A stretch of 64,000 nucleotides of DNA from Streptomyces minutiscleroticus (GTDB taxonomy: Bacteria > Actinomycetota > Actinomycetes > Streptomycetales > Streptomycetaceae). Shown here one piece after another: positions 16,705 through 26,695 of the stretch; positions within the stretch are counted from its first letter, which is position 1; each line of letters opens with the position of its first letter. Position numbers and translations under genes: made by a program. The stretch covers positions 248,001 to 312,000 of the forward strand of contig NZ_BMVU01000001.1 in NCBI RefSeq assembly GCF_014650875.1, read 5' to 3'. Below the pieces are notes generated by a model. The model was not told the origin of the DNA, searched no databases, and was given only the letters and a program-made list of their open reading frames with translations.

Positions 16705-17856
16705 TCAGGCGTCGAAGGAGTGCACCGTCGTCGTCCGGTACGTCTGCCCCGGGCGCAGCACCGTCGACGGGAACGACGGCTGGTTGGGGGAGTCCGGGAA
16801 GTGCTGGGTCTCCAGGCACAGCGCGTCGCCCTGCCGGTAGACGCGCCCGCCGGTGCCGACGAGCGTGCCGTCCTGGAAGTTGCCGGAGTAGAACTGCAGC
16901 CCCGGCTCGGTCGTGGCGATCCGCAGGGTGCGCCCGGACGCGGGGTCGCGCAGCGTGGCGACGTGCTCGGGCCGCCTCGTGATCCCCTTGTCCAGCACCC
17001 AGTTGTGGTCGTAGCCCTGGCCGTACAGCAGCTGCTGGTGGGCCGTGCGGATGTCCTCGCCCACCGTCTTCGCGCGCCGGAAGTCGAACGGCGTCCCCGC
17101 GACCCCCGCCCGCTCACCGGTCGGGATCAGGCCCGCGTCGACGGGCGTGTAGCGGGAGGCGGCGATCGTCAGCTCGTGGTCCTCGACCGTGCCGCTGCCC
17201 TCGCCGCCCAGGTTCCAGTACACGTGGCTGGTGAGGTTCACGACCGTCGCCCTGTCGGTGGTCGCCTCGTAGTCGACGCGCCAGTCGCCGGACCGGGTGA
17301 GGGTGTAGGTGACCTTCACCCGCAGGGTGCCCGGGTAGCCCATCTCGCCGTCGACGCTCGTGTAGTGCAGGTGCAGGCCGACGTCGGAGCCCTCGGTGAA
17401 GGGCTCGACGTCCCACACGCGCTTGTCGAAGCCCTGCGCGCCGCCGTGCAGGCTGTTCTCGCCGTCGTTGACGGACAGCTGGTACGCGGTGCCGTCCAGC
17501 GTGAAGCGGCCCTCGGCGATGCGGTTGCCGTACCGGCCGATCAGCGCGCCGAAGTACGGGCTGGAGGCGACGTAGTCGTCCAGGTTGTCGAAGCCGAGCG
17601 AGACGTTGCGGTACCGGCCGCGCCGGTCCGGGACCTCCAGCGACTGCACGACGCCGCCGTAGGACAGGACCTTCAGCCGGGTGCCGCCGTTCCGCAGCGA
17701 CCACCGGTACACCTTGGTGCCGTCGGCCAGCCTTCCGAAGAGTTCTCTCACCGGTCCGCCGCCGGCCGGTGCCGCGTGCGCCGTGCCCGCCGCCGCGGCG
17801 AGTCCCGCCGCCGCTGCCGCCGCGATGACCGTGCGCCTGCTGGTGCTGCTCCCCAT
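16705..17856 (-). CDS. Tat-exported aldose 1-epimerase
   Basis: A 383-residue galactose-mutarotase-fold protein. The N-terminus 'SRRTVIAAAAAAGLAAAAG' followed by AHA is a twin-arginine signal peptide. The catalytic core shows 'NSLHGGAQGFDKRVW', 'VNLTSHVYWNL' (His) and 'RYTPVDAGLIPTGE', with the acidic residue near 'EPGLQFYSGNF'. It converts alpha and beta anomers of aldoses outside the cell, supplying the importer encoded just upstream. It is the last gene of the minus-strand sugar operon, separated from the permease gene by a hairpin that may attenuate its expression. Confidence 0.88.
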   Translation of the reverse strand: MGSSTSRRTVIAAAAAAGLAAAAGTAHAAPAGGGPVRELFGRLADGTKVYRWSLRNGGTRLKVLSYGGVVQSLEVPDRRGRYRNVSLGFDNLDDYVASSPYFGALIGRYGNRIAEGRFTLDGTAYQLSVNDGENSLHGGAQGFDKRVWDVEPFTEGSDVGLHLHYTSVDGEMGYPGTLRVKVTYTLTRSGDWRVDYEATTDRATVVNLTSHVYWNLGGEGSGTVEDHELTIAASRYTPVDAGLIPTGERAGVAGTPFDFRRAKTVGEDIRTAHQQLLYGQGYDHNWVLDKGITRRPEHVATLRDPASGRTLRIATTEPGLQFYSGNFQDGTLVGTGGRVYRQGDALCLETQHFPDSPNQPSFPSTVLRPGQTYRTTTVHSFDA

Positions 17857-17891
17857 GTTTTACGGCTCCCTGTTCTCTGTGGCCCGGACCG

Positions 17892-17932
17892 CCTCAGGGG
17901 CGCCGCACACGGGTGGTGCGACGCCCCTGAGG
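17892..17932 (-). terminator. hairpin between permease and epimerase genes
   Basis: Arms CCTCAGGGGCG (17892-17902) and CGCCCCTGAGG (17922-17932) pair perfectly, with additional inner pairing CGCAC/GTGCG. It can terminate most transcripts after the permease gene, so the epimerase may be expressed at a lower level or from its own promoter. Confidence 0.6.
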
Positions 17933-17961
17933 TCCACCGGGCCGTGGATGGGTGGGTGCTG

Positions 17962-19206
17962 TTACGAACCGACCTTGCGCTTGTTCCACACGTCGAAGCC
18001 GACCGCCGCCAGGAGCACCAGGCCCTTGATGACCTGCTGCCAGTCGGTGCCGATGCCGACGAGGTTCATGCCGTTGTTCAGGACGCCGAGGACCAGGCCG
18101 CCGATGATGGCGCCGAGGACCGTGCCGACGCCGCCGCTCATCGAGGCGCCGCCGATGAACGACGCGGCGATGGCCTCCAGTTCGAAGTTGAGGCCGGCCT
18201 TGGGCGAGGCCGCGTTGAACCGGGCGGCGAAGACCAGACCCGCCAGGGCCGCGAGCATGCCCATGTTCAAGAAGACCAGGAAGGTGACCTTCTTGTCCTT
18301 CACGCCCGACAGCTTCGCCGCGGGCAGGTTGCCGCCGATGGCGTACACGTGGCGGCCCACGACCGCGTTGCGCATCAGGTAGCCGAAGCCGACCAGGAGC
18401 GCGGCGAGGATGAGGAGCACCACCGGGGCGCCCTTGTAGCTGGCGAGCAGCAGGGTGAAGACCAGCACGGCGGCGGTGAGCGCGGCCAGCTTCACCGCGA
18501 ACAGCTTGGCCGGCGGCACCTCCAGCGAGTACTCCTGCTGGCGCCTGCGGTCGCGGACCTCCTGCCAGATCACCGCGGCGACCAGCACGAGGCCGAGCAG
18601 CAGGGTGAGATTGTGGTAGTTGGTGTCCGGGCCGACCTCGGGCAGGAAGCCGTTGGCCACCTTCTGCAGCCCCTCCGGGAACGGGCCGAGCGTCTGCCCC
18701 TTGAGGAAGACCTCGGTCAGACCGCGGAAGACCAGCATGCCGGCGAGTGTGACGATGAAGGACGGCATCCCCGCGTACGCGATCAGGAAGCCCTGCGCGG
18801 CGCCCGCCGCGGCGCCGATGGCCAGGCACAGCAGCACCGCGAGGGGCCACGGTATGTCGTGCTCGACCATCAGCACGGCGGCCACGCCGCCGACGAACGC
18901 CGTGATCGAGCCGACCGACAGGTCGATGTGGCCCGCGATGATGACGATCATCATGCCGATCGCCAGGATCAGGATGTAGCTGTTCTGCAGCACCAGGTTG
19001 GAGACGTTGCGCGGCAGCAGCAGGTCCCCGCTGGTCCACACCGCGAACAGCGCCACGATCACGCCGAGCGCGATCAGCATGCCGTACTGGCGCATGTTGC
19101 GGCGCAGACCGTCCAGCATCAGCCTCGCCAGGCCGTCGGCCCCGGCCTTTCCGCTGCCGCCCGGCGGCGCGGGCGCCGGGTTCGGGGCGGTCACATCGGT
19201 GCTCAT
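17962..19206 (-). CDS. sugar ABC transporter permease (MmsB/XylH type)
   Basis: A 414-residue BPD_transp_2 permease with about ten hydrophobic helices, including '[20 protein letters not shown]' and the signature '[19 protein letters not shown]', then '[19 protein letters not shown]'. It forms the membrane channel for the ATPase and the binding protein encoded upstream. ATG at 19206 overlaps the ATPase stop by 4 nt (ATGA). It matches importers of xylose, arabinose or galactose; specificity is set by the binding protein. Confidence 0.92.
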   Translation of the reverse strand: MSTDVTAPNPAPAPPGGSGKAGADGLARLMLDGLRRNMRQYGMLIALGVIVALFAVWTSGDLLLPRNVSNLVLQNSYILILAIGMMIVIIAGHIDLSVGSITAFVGGVAAVLMVEHDIPWPLAVLLCLAIGAAAGAAQGFLIAYAGMPSFIVTLAGMLVFRGLTEVFLKGQTLGPFPEGLQKVANGFLPEVGPDTNYHNLTLLLGLVLVAAVIWQEVRDRRRQQEYSLEVPPAKLFAVKLAALTAAVLVFTLLLASYKGAPVVLLILAALLVGFGYLMRNAVVGRHVYAIGGNLPAAKLSGVKDKKVTFLVFLNMGMLAALAGLVFAARFNAASPKAGLNFELEAIAASFIGGASMSGGVGTVLGAIIGGLVLGVLNNGMNLVGIGTDWQQVIKGLVLLAAVGFDVWNKRKVGS

Positions 19207-20753
19207 CGCGTTACCTCTTTGTCCTTCGTCATCTGGCGCATCAGCGCGTCCTGTGTCGCCTCGCCCCGCTGGAACTCGCCCGTCAGCCGTCCCGCGGCCA
19301 TGGTGTAGATGCGGTCGCACATGCCCAGCAGCTCGGGCAGCTCCGAGGAGATGAACAGGACGGCCTTGCCCTCGGCGGCCAGCTTGTCGATGACCGTGTA
19401 GATCTCGTACTTCGCGCCCACGTCGATGCCGCGGGTCGGCTCGTCCAGGATCAGCACGTCCGGACCCGTGAAGATCCACTTGCTGAGGACGACCTTCTGC
19501 TGGTTGCCGCCGGACAGCTTGCCCACCGGCTCGAAGACGGTGGGCGCCTTGATGTTCATGGTCTTGCGGAAGCCCTCCGAGACCCGGCGCTCCTCGTGCT
19601 CGTCGACCACGCCGCGCCGTGCCACCTTGCCCAGCGCGCTGAGCGAGATGTTGCGGTTGATGGTGTCGATGAGGTTGAGCCCGTAGTGCTTGCGGTCCTC
19701 GGTGACGTAGGCGATCCCGTGCGCGACCGCGTCGGCGACGGTCCGCGTCCTGATCTCCGTGCCGTCCTTGAGGACCGTGCCGCCCGCGTGCCGCCCGTAG
19801 GCGCGGCCGAAGACGCTCATCGCCAGCTCGGTGCGGCCGGCGCCCATCAGCCCCGCGATGCCGACGATCTCCCCGCGGCGCACGTTGACCGACACGTCGT
19901 CGACGACCTTGCGCTGCTGGTCGATGGGGTGGTGGACGGTCCAGTTGCGGATCTCCAGGGCCGGCGCCGAGCCGGCCTCCGGCTCGTGCGGGGTGCGGTC
20001 GGGGAACCGGTGGTCCAGGTCCCGGCCGATCATGCCGCTGATGATCCGGTCCTCGGTGGTCCCCGCGGCCTTCACGTCGAGGGTCTCGATGGTGCGGCCG
20101 TCCCGCAGGATCGTGACGGAGTCGGCGACCCTGCGGATCTCGTTGAGCTTGTGGGAGATGATGATCGCGGTGATCCCCTGCTCCTTGAGTTCCAGGATCA
20201 GGTCCAGCAGCTTGGCGCTGTCCTCGTCGTTGAGCGCGGCCGTCGGCTCGTCCAGGACGAGCAGCCTGACCTCCTTGGACAGCGCCTTCGCGATCTCGAC
20301 GAGCTGCTGCTTGCCGACGCCGATGTCGGCGACCCGGGTCTGCGGGTGCTCGTCGAGCCCGACCCGGCGCATCAGTTCGCTGGCCCGCCGCAGGGTCTCG
20401 TTCCAGCTGATGACGCCCCGGGTCGCCTGCTCGTTGCCGAGGAAGATGTTCTCCGCGATGGACAGGTACGGCACCAGCGCCAGCTCCTGGTGGATGATCA
20501 CGATGCCGCGCTGCTCGCTGGCCCGGATGTCCTTGAACCGGCAGACGTCCCCCTCGAAGAGGATCTCGCCCTCGTAGGTGCCGTGCGGGTGGACGCCGGA
20601 GAGCACCTTCATCAGGGTCGACTTGCCGGCGCCGTTCTCCCCGCAGATGGCGTGGACCTCGCCCGGACGGACGGTCAGGGTGACGTCCGACAGCGCCTTG
20701 ACGCCGGGAAAGGTCTTGACGATCGAGCGCATTTCCAGGACGGGTCCCGCCAT
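19203..20753 (-). CDS. sugar ABC transporter ATP-binding protein (MmsA/XylG type)
   Basis: A 516-residue tandem ATPase. The first domain has Walker A '[12 protein letters not shown]', '[15 protein letters not shown]' and Walker B '[11 protein letters not shown]'. The second has a degenerate Walker A '[10 protein letters not shown]', as is normal in this family, plus '[15 protein letters not shown]' and '[13 protein letters not shown]'. It powers the importer with the permease at 17962-19206. It starts 31 nt after the binding protein gene on the same transcript. Confidence 0.93.
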   Translation of the reverse strand: MAGPVLEMRSIVKTFPGVKALSDVTLTVRPGEVHAICGENGAGKSTLMKVLSGVHPHGTYEGEILFEGDVCRFKDIRASEQRGIVIIHQELALVPYLSIAENIFLGNEQATRGVISWNETLRRASELMRRVGLDEHPQTRVADIGVGKQQLVEIAKALSKEVRLLVLDEPTAALNDEDSAKLLDLILELKEQGITAIIISHKLNEIRRVADSVTILRDGRTIETLDVKAAGTTEDRIISGMIGRDLDHRFPDRTPHEPEAGSAPALEIRNWTVHHPIDQQRKVVDDVSVNVRRGEIVGIAGLMGAGRTELAMSVFGRAYGRHAGGTVLKDGTEIRTRTVADAVAHGIAYVTEDRKHYGLNLIDTINRNISLSALGKVARRGVVDEHEERRVSEGFRKTMNIKAPTVFEPVGKLSGGNQQKVVLSKWIFTGPDVLILDEPTRGIDVGAKYEIYTVIDKLAAEGKAVLFISSELPELLGMCDRIYTMAAGRLTGEFQRGEATQDALMRQMTKDKEVTR

Positions 20754-20784
20754 GGTCGTGCCTTTCTGCTCCGGTGGGACGGGG

Positions 20785-21894
20785 TTACTTGAGGTCGCTT
20801 TCCTTGTAGTAGCCGCCGTCGACCAGGACCTCCTTGTAGTTGTCCTTGTCGACGCTCACCGGTTCGAGCAGGTACGCGGGCACGACCTTCGCGCCGTTGT
20901 CGTACGTCTTGTCGTCGTTGATCTCGGGCTTCTTGCCGTTGAGCGAGGCGTCGACCATGTTCGCGGCGACCTCGGCGAGCTTGCGCAGGTCCTTGAAGAC
21001 GGTCTGCGTCTGCTGGCCCATGGCGATCGACTTGACCGAGGCGACCTCGGCGTCCTGGCCGGTGACGACCGGCAGCGGCTTGCTCTTGGAGCCGTAGTCG
21101 TCGGACTTCAGCGCCGACAGGATGCCGATGGAGATGCCGTCGTAGGGCGAGAGCACCGCGTCCACCTGCTCGCTCTTGTACGCGGAGGTCAGAATGTCGT
21201 CCATGCGCTTCTGCGCGGTGCCGCCGTCCCAGCGCAGGGTGGTGACCTGGTTGAGCGCGGTCTGCTTGGACCTGACGACCAGCTGCTTCTTGTCCATGTA
21301 CGGCTTCAGGACGTTCATCGCGCCCTGGAAGAAGTACTTGGTGTTGTTGTCGTCGTTGGAGCCGGCGAACAGCTCGATGTTGAACGGCCCCTTCTCGCTG
21401 CCGTCCTTCAGGCCGAGCTTCTCGACGATGTAGGTGCCCTGCAGCTCGCCCACCTTCTCGTTGTCGAAGGAGGCGTAGTAGTCGACGTTCTCCGTGCCGA
21501 GGATCAGGCGGTCGTAGGAGATGACCGGGATGTCCGCGTCCTTGGCCTGCTGCAGCACGTTGTTGAGCGACTTGTTGTCGATGGCCGCGACGATCAGGGC
21601 CTTCACGCCCTGGGTGATCAGGTTCTCGATCTGCGAGACCTGCTGGTCGGGGTCGTCCTCGCCGTAGACCAGCTTGGTCTTGTAGCCGGCCTTCTTCAGG
21701 TTCGCCTCGACGTTGGCGCCGTCGGCTATCCAGCGCTCGGAGGATTTGGTGGGCATGGCGATGCCGATGGTGGCGCCCTTGGTGTCCCCGGCGCCCTCGT
21801 CGCTGCCGCCCTCGCTGTTCTGGCCGCAGGCGGCCAGGGTCAGGGCGAGGGAGGCCGCCGCCACGGCGGAGAGAGCAGCTCTGCGGTTGCGCAT
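20785..21894 (-). CDS. sugar-binding lipoprotein (ChvE/XylF-like)
   Basis: A 369-residue periplasmic-binding-protein-like lipoprotein. The signal peptide ends in lipobox L-A-A-C (Cys23). The mature part has '[20 protein letters not shown]', 'LYG-type' hinge strands such as '[20 protein letters not shown]', and '[19 protein letters not shown]' typical of ChvE/MmsE proteins. ChvE relatives bind galactose, arabinose or xylose and other aldoses. It starts 6 nt after the stop of the TIM-barrel gene. Confidence 0.92.
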   Translation of the reverse strand: MRNRRAALSAVAAASLALTLAACGQNSEGGSDEGAGDTKGATIGIAMPTKSSERWIADGANVEANLKKAGYKTKLVYGEDDPDQQVSQIENLITQGVKALIVAAIDNKSLNNVLQQAKDADIPVISYDRLILGTENVDYYASFDNEKVGELQGTYIVEKLGLKDGSEKGPFNIELFAGSNDDNNTKYFFQGAMNVLKPYMDKKQLVVRSKQTALNQVTTLRWDGGTAQKRMDDILTSAYKSEQVDAVLSPYDGISIGILSALKSDDYGSKSKPLPVVTGQDAEVASVKSIAMGQQTQTVFKDLRKLAEVAANMVDASLNGKKPEINDDKTYDNGAKVVPAYLLEPVSVDKDNYKEVLVDGGYYKESDLK

Positions 21895-21900
21895 GGTGAA

Positions 21901-22896
21901 TCAGTCCTTGTTCTCGTCGTTGAGAGGCGACACGTCGGTCGGGAAGCGGTGGAGCGAACCGGGCAGCCGGGAGCCGAGCGGCGCCATGTCGCCGTCCGCG
22001 CCGTGCCGGGCGAGCAGGTCCAGGGCGAGGCGGCCGCGCCGCACCCGCTCCCGGGCGGTGTCCAGGGTCACGTCCCGCAGATGGGTGCCGTACGGGTAGA
22101 TGCCGGGAGCCTTGGACAGGCCGAACTTCAGGTACAGCGGTGCGCCGCGCCGGATCAGCTCGGCCACCTCGTACATCCGCACATAGCCGCCGAGGTCGTC
22201 GGGGGCCTCGATGTACATGTCCATGGGCGCCGCGCTGACGCGTCGGATCTCGGTCAGATGCGCCAGGGTCAGGTCGCTGGGCACGTTGAGGGAGTCGGCG
22301 CCGAGCCGCTCGTACACGGCGTACGAGGCGGGGTTGACCGGGCCGATCAGGGCGGAGACCTTCAGGGTGGTGTCCGCCGGGAGGAGACCGGCCTCGCGGG
22401 CGCGGTGCAGCGTCCACAGCACGCCCTCGTCGGCCACCAGCAGGCACTTCACGCCCAGTTCCGTGGCGCGGACGGCGTCCTCCACGCAGCCGGCCACCGC
22501 GTCGTGGCCGCGGGCGCGCAGCCCGCCGCCGCGCGAGTCGCTGCGCGTGGAGCCGCCGATGTCCCAGGTGCCGCGCGGGCCGGTGAACAGGCACAGCTCG
22601 ATGTCGCGCTCGGCCGTCGCCTCCACCATCTCGGTGATCTCGGCGTCGGTCAGCATCCACACGCCGCTGCCCTGGCTGATCCGGTGGATCGGCACGTCGA
22701 GCCGCGAGGACTCCTTGAGCACCGCGGCCAGCGCCTCGGGCCCCTCGACGGACGGGATCTCGGTGCGCCAGCGGCCGCCGCCGGGGAAGGTGTGCGGCGA
22801 GGCGTCGGCGGGGGAGAGGGCGGGCGCGCCCAGGCCGAGCGCGGCGAGCGCCCGCTCACCGGGCCGACGGGCCGCCGTGGAGGAAGCGTCGGTCAC
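21901..22896 (-). CDS. unknown TIM-barrel-like protein, weakly U32-like
   Basis: A 331-residue soluble protein of alternating strands and helices. Stretches such as 'ERLGADSLNVPSDLTLAHL' and 'APMDMYIEAPDDLGGYVRM' recall the barrel of peptidase family U32, but the usual HGAMC Cys motif is absent. Its gene sits between the dehydrogenase and the binding protein, so a sugar-pathway role (aldolase, isomerase or lyase) is more plausible than proteolysis; that is inference. GTG start with AAGGA upstream. A small inverted repeat GTTCG-N6-CGAAC (22911-22926) lies just in front of it. Confidence 0.6.
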   Translation of the reverse strand: MTDASSTAARRPGERALAALGLGAPALSPADASPHTFPGGGRWRTEIPSVEGPEALAAVLKESSRLDVPIHRISQGSGVWMLTDAEITEMVEATAERDIELCLFTGPRGTWDIGGSTRSDSRGGGLRARGHDAVAGCVEDAVRATELGVKCLLVADEGVLWTLHRAREAGLLPADTTLKVSALIGPVNPASYAVYERLGADSLNVPSDLTLAHLTEIRRVSAAPMDMYIEAPDDLGGYVRMYEVAELIRRGAPLYLKFGLSKAPGIYPYGTHLRDVTLDTARERVRRGRLALDLLARHGADGDMAPLGSRLPGSLHRFPTDVSPLNDENKD

Positions 22897-23207
22897 AAGC
22901 TGTCCTTCGTGTTCGATGGGGCGAACGTCGTACGTCGCTCGGGTCGGGGGAGGGGCACCGGCACGGCCCGTGGCGTACGTCCGCGGCGGTACCGGTGCGC
23001 GGACCGGGTGGTCCAGGGCCGTGGCCGGAAAGGTCTGCCGTGGGCTCGCGGCGTCCGGTGCGGTGCGTCGCGAGGCGGAGGACCACCCTCGTACCGGACG
23101 TACTCGGGTGGCTCCGGCAACGCGGCGTGGGGGTCCTCCCTGCTCGAGGAGCCAGGGGGAGTGCCGTGCCGGGCGTCGTGAGCCGGTGAACCCTTCCGGT
23201 CACGGCA
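22897..23207. other. intergenic gap inside the sugar operon
   Basis: No gene is supported here. It contains the inverted repeat GTTCG-ATGGGG-CGAAC (22911-22926). Near 23129-23164 is an imperfect palindromic stretch of G and C runs centred on CTCGAG, resembling the family of short intergenic palindromes common in Streptomyces. An internal promoter for the importer genes is plausible. Confidence 0.45.
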
Positions 23208-24230
23208 CTAGGGCTTGAGCAGGACCTTGCCGACCCGCGGGTCGCCGGCGCCCACCAGCTCGATGGCGTGCGCGAACTCCGCGAGCGGCAGCTCGTGCGT
23301 CACCAGCGGCAGGGGGTCGAGCAGCCCGGCGCCGAAGACGCGGACGGTGTGCGCCCACGCGTCCGGCGGCGCCCCGAACACGGTGTGCACCTCCAACTGG
23401 CGCACGACGAGGTCGGTCGGGTCCAGGCCGTCGGCGCCCGGGGCCGGGATGCCGGTGAGGACCAGCCGGCCGCCGCGCCGCAGCAGCGAGGCGGCGGTGC
23501 GCGCGGCCGACGCCGAGCCGGCCGTCTCGATCACCACGTCGACGTCGTCGGGCAGCGCCTCGTCCCGGGTGCGGAAGTCGGTCGCGCCGAACCGCTTCGA
23601 CAGCTCCGCCCGGTCCGGCCGGGTGCCCACGACCAGCAGCGAGGCCGGTGAGGCCGCCGCCAGGAACTGCACCGCGAACATCCCGAGCGTGCCGGTGCCG
23701 ACGACCGCCACCCGCTCGCCCGGCAGGGCGTTCGCCTTGATCGCCGCGGCCGCGACGCAGGCGGCCGGCTCCAGGAGGGCCGCCGCCGTCAGGTCCGCGT
23801 CGTCGGGCAGGACGTGCAGCAGCCGCGCGGGCAGCGTCAGCGTGCCGGCCATGGCGCCGGGCTCGGTGAACCCGGTCTCCTCGTAGCCGGCCGTGCACAA
23901 CGTCGTCTCGCCCGCGTGGCAGCGGTCGCAGACCTGGCAGTTGCGGAAGCCCTCGCCCACCACCTTGCGGCCCACGAGGCCCCGGGGGACCCCGGCGCCG
24001 ACCGCCGCGACCGTGCCGGACCACTCGTGGCCGGGCGTCAGCGGGTAGCGGACGTACCCTTCGGGCCGGTTGCCCTGGTACACCTCGCGGTCGCTGCCGC
24101 AGATGCCGCTCGCGTGCACCCGGACCAGGGCCTCGCCCGGACCCGGCTCGCGCGGCTCGTGGGGCACGAGCCGGTGCTCGCCCGGCGCCTCGACGACGAC
24201 GGCGGTGCCGCCGGCAGCGGTGGCGCTCAC
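23208..24230 (-). CDS. zinc-dependent alcohol/sugar dehydrogenase (MDR)
   Basis: A 340-residue medium-chain dehydrogenase. It shows catalytic zinc 'ASGICGSDREVYQG' and 'LTPGHEWSGTV', structural zinc Cys in 'CQVCDRCHAGETTLC', and a Rossmann segment 'VAVVGTGTLGMFAVQFLAA'. It is related to sorbitol/galactitol and L-threonine dehydrogenases. In this operon it may oxidise a sugar or sugar acid, or act after the dehydratase. GTG at 24230 overlaps the dehydratase stop (GTGA). A 311-nt gap follows it. Confidence 0.88.
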   Translation of the reverse strand: MSATAAGGTAVVVEAPGEHRLVPHEPREPGPGEALVRVHASGICGSDREVYQGNRPEGYVRYPLTPGHEWSGTVAAVGAGVPRGLVGRKVVGEGFRNCQVCDRCHAGETTLCTAGYEETGFTEPGAMAGTLTLPARLLHVLPDDADLTAAALLEPAACVAAAAIKANALPGERVAVVGTGTLGMFAVQFLAAASPASLLVVGTRPDRAELSKRFGATDFRTRDEALPDDVDVVIETAGSASAARTAASLLRRGGRLVLTGIPAPGADGLDPTDLVVRQLEVHTVFGAPPDAWAHTVRVFGAGLLDPLPLVTHELPLAEFAHAIELVGAGDPRVGKVLLKP

Positions 24231-25384
24231 TTCGTGCCCTTGGGCTTGCGCTGCTCCCAGCCCTCGGCCCACAGGTCGAAGCGGGCCTGCTGCTGCGGGA
24301 ACTCGGCGGCCGCGTCCACGTCCAGCTCGACGCCGAGGCCCGGCGCGTCGGAGAGGTGGAAGTAGCCGTCCACGACCTGCGGCGCCCCCTTCACGACCTT
24401 CTTGATCTCCGCGTCCGCGAAGTCGTTGAAGTGCTCCAGGATCTTGAAGTTCGGGGAGGTGAAGCCGACCTGGAGGGAGGCGGCGGTGAGCACCGGGCCG
24501 CCCACGTTGTGCGGGGCGACCAGCATGTAGTGGGTCTCGGCGGTCGCCGCCAGCTTGCGGGTCTCCCAGATGCCGCCGATGTGGCCGACGTCCGGCTGGA
24601 TGATGTCCACGGCCTGGTTCTCGAACAGCTCGCGGAACTCGATGCGGTCGTGGATGCGCTCGCCGGTCGCCACCGGCATGTCGACCTTGGCGGCCACCTT
24701 CTCCAGCGCCTTGAGGTTCTCCGGCGGCACCGGCTCCTCCAGCCAGGCCGGCTTGAAGGGGGCCAGCTCCTTGGCGAGCCGTACGGCCGTGGCGGGGGAG
24801 AAGCGCCCGTGCATCTCCAGCATCAGCTCGGCGTCCGGCCCGATCGCGTCCCGCACGGCCTCGATCAGCGAGACCGCGTACAGGCTCTGCTCGTGGTCGA
24901 GCTCGAAGTGCCCGGTCCCGAAGGGGTCGATCTTCAGCGCCCGGTACCCGCGCTCCATGACCCCCTGGGCGGCCTTGTGGTACGCCTCCGGGGTCCGCTC
25001 GGTCGTGTACCAGCCGTTGGCGTACGCCTTGACCCGGTCGGTGACCTTCCCGCCCAGCAGCTGCCACACCGGCACCCCGAGGGCCTTGCCCTTGATGTCC
25101 CAGCAGGCCATCTCGATCACGGCGATGCCGGACATCACGATCTCGCCCGCGCGCCCGTAGTCGCCGTACTTCATCCGGCGGACCAGATCCTCGACAGCGA
25201 AGGGGTCGGACCCCAGAATGTGGTTGGCCTCCGCCTCCCGCAGATAGCCGAGCAACGCGTCGGTGTGGCCCAGCATCCGGGTCTCGCCGACTCCGGTCAG
25301 TCCCTCGTCGGTGTGCACCTGAACGTAGGTCAGGTTGCGCCACGGCGTCCCTACCACGTGCGTGCTGATTCCCGTGATGCGCAC
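24227..25384 (-). CDS. enolase-superfamily sugar-acid dehydratase
   Basis: A 385-residue mandelate racemase/galactonate dehydratase-like protein. The capping domain is at 1-115. In the barrel, metal ligands appear as Glu in 'AELMLEMHGRF', Glu in 'AWLEEPVPPEN' and Glu in 'VATGERIHDR'; catalytic Asp/His lie in 'IIQPDVGHIGG' and 'VAPHNVGGPV'. Such enzymes dehydrate aldonates to 2-keto-3-deoxy acids. It is the first gene of the operon, and the operator matching that of iclR lies 30 nt upstream. Galactonate, arabinonate or fuconate are candidate substrates. Confidence 0.85.
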   Translation of the reverse strand: MRITGISTHVVGTPWRNLTYVQVHTDEGLTGVGETRMLGHTDALLGYLREAEANHILGSDPFAVEDLVRRMKYGDYGRAGEIVMSGIAVIEMACWDIKGKALGVPVWQLLGGKVTDRVKAYANGWYTTERTPEAYHKAAQGVMERGYRALKIDPFGTGHFELDHEQSLYAVSLIEAVRDAIGPDAELMLEMHGRFSPATAVRLAKELAPFKPAWLEEPVPPENLKALEKVAAKVDMPVATGERIHDRIEFRELFENQAVDIIQPDVGHIGGIWETRKLAATAETHYMLVAPHNVGGPVLTAASLQVGFTSPNFKILEHFNDFADAEIKKVVKGAPQVVDGYFHLSDAPGLGVELDVDAAAEFPQQQARFDLWAEGWEQRKPKGTK

Positions 25385-25413
25385 GGCTGTTGCCCCTTGT
25401 GCTCGTCGGCTCT

Positions 25414-25442
25414 GTTCGAGATTTCGTCACGCGTTCGAAATG
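25414..25442 (+). promoter_or_regulatory. bipartite operator in front of dehydratase operon (copy B)
   Basis: GTTCGAGATTTC (25414-25425) is followed 7 nt later by GTTCGAAATG (25433-25442). It shares an exact 12-mer and identical spacing with the element before iclR at 9032-9060 and has the same orientation relative to its gene. Within it GTTCGAGAT and GTTCGAAAT form a direct repeat with a 19-nt period, about two helical turns. Confidence 0.65.
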
Positions 25443-25647
25443 CTGGCGTGACAGTAAGGAGGTCTCCCAGGGGGTGTCAATGGGTCGAACACCACCGCGT
25501 GGCAAGGATTTCGGCGGGGTGGTCCGTCCGTCGCGCGCGCGATGCCGCGACGGCGCGGCGCGGAGCCCGGCAACGGGGAGTTCCCTACACAACCTTCACG
25601 GCTGAAACCCTGAACCTGACCTGTCAAGAACCTAGTCTTCCGGCGTC

Positions 25648-26430
25648 ATGGACTACTGCCACCCGTGCCGACGCCACCTCAACGGCGCCCTCGCCTGTCC
25701 GGGGTGCGGCACACCCGCCGAACACGTCCGCGCGTACGCGGAGTCCCTCGCGGCGCGCGACGGCCGGGACGGGTCCGGCCACGCGTCCGAGGGCGACGGG
25801 CCGCAGGGCCGTTCGGTCCGCCGCGGCCGGGGCGGGCCACGGGCGGGGCGGCGCGACCGCAGGAGCGCGGCGCACCGCCGCCGGCGCCGCAGGGTCCTGT
25901 TCGCCGGCGCCGGGCTGCTGCTCGCCGCGGGCGGCCTGAGCCTGGCCGAACTCGGCATCGAGTCCTCCTCCTCGGCCCCCGAGGCCGCCGCGGAGGACGC
26001 CGGCGCGCGGGCCTCCTCCTCCGCGGACGGCACGCCGGGCACGGGCGGCGGCACGGCGCCGGCCGCCGGCGCCGGCACCGGCGCGGGCTCGCCCGGCGCG
26101 TCCGCCTCCCCCTCGGGCTCGGGCCCGGGCGAGGACGGGAAGGCGAAGAAGGGCGGCGAGGGCGAGGACGGCGAGGGTGCGGAGGACGGTGGGGACGGGG
26201 ACGGCGAGGACGGGAAGGGCGGGGCGGGCGGTACGGGCGGGGAGGCGACCGGAGGGGCGTCGGCGTCGCAGGCGCCGACCTCCGGGGCGCCCGACCCCGC
26301 GCCGACCTCGCCGGGCGGCGAGCCGACCGGCGACCCCGCCCCCTCGGACCCCGAGCCGCCGGCGTCCGAACCGGACCCCACGCCCACGCCCACGCAGACG
26401 TGCGACCGGTTCCTGTGGTGGTGCACCTGA
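25648..26430 (+). CDS. SCO2400-family membrane-anchored protein
   Basis: A 260-residue protein. A zinc-ribbon-like N-terminus (CHPC...CPGC, residues 4-20) is followed by an Arg-rich stretch and one membrane helix 'VLFAGAGLLLAAGGLSLAEL' at about 87-106. A long Ser/Gly/Asp/Glu/Pro-rich outer segment ends in the conserved-looking 'TCDRFLWWCT'. The N-terminal ribbon would face the cytoplasm. The family is named for an S. coelicolor gene at the equivalent position; function is unknown. GTG/ATG choice is clear (ATG). Confidence 0.8.
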   Translation: MDYCHPCRRHLNGALACPGCGTPAEHVRAYAESLAARDGRDGSGHASEGDGPQGRSVRRGRGGPRAGRRDRRSAAHRRRRRRVLFAGAGLLLAAGGLSLAELGIESSSSAPEAAAEDAGARASSSADGTPGTGGGTAPAAGAGTGAGSPGASASPSGSGPGEDGKAKKGGEGEDGEGAEDGGDGDGEDGKGGAGGTGGEATGGASASQAPTSGAPDPAPTSPGGEPTGDPAPSDPEPPASEPDPTPTPTQTCDRFLWWCT

Positions 26431-26695
26431 GCGCGGGGCGGTGGGCCCGAGTCCCCGGCGGTGCACCCGGCCCCGGCGGACCGGCCGCCCCGGCGGCACG
26501 CGGAGGCCGACGCCCCGCCGCGGCCGTGACCGACGCCTGACCGGAACCGTCGCCGGGGTCCGTCGTCCGGGCCGGGTCGCGTGGTGCGGGCCGGGTTCCG
26601 GGGTTCGTCGTCCGGGCCGTGACGCCGTTCGGGTCGTGACATCGATCGGGTCGTGACGCCGATCGGGTGATTCGGCCGGGGCCACGGCCCGGAGT

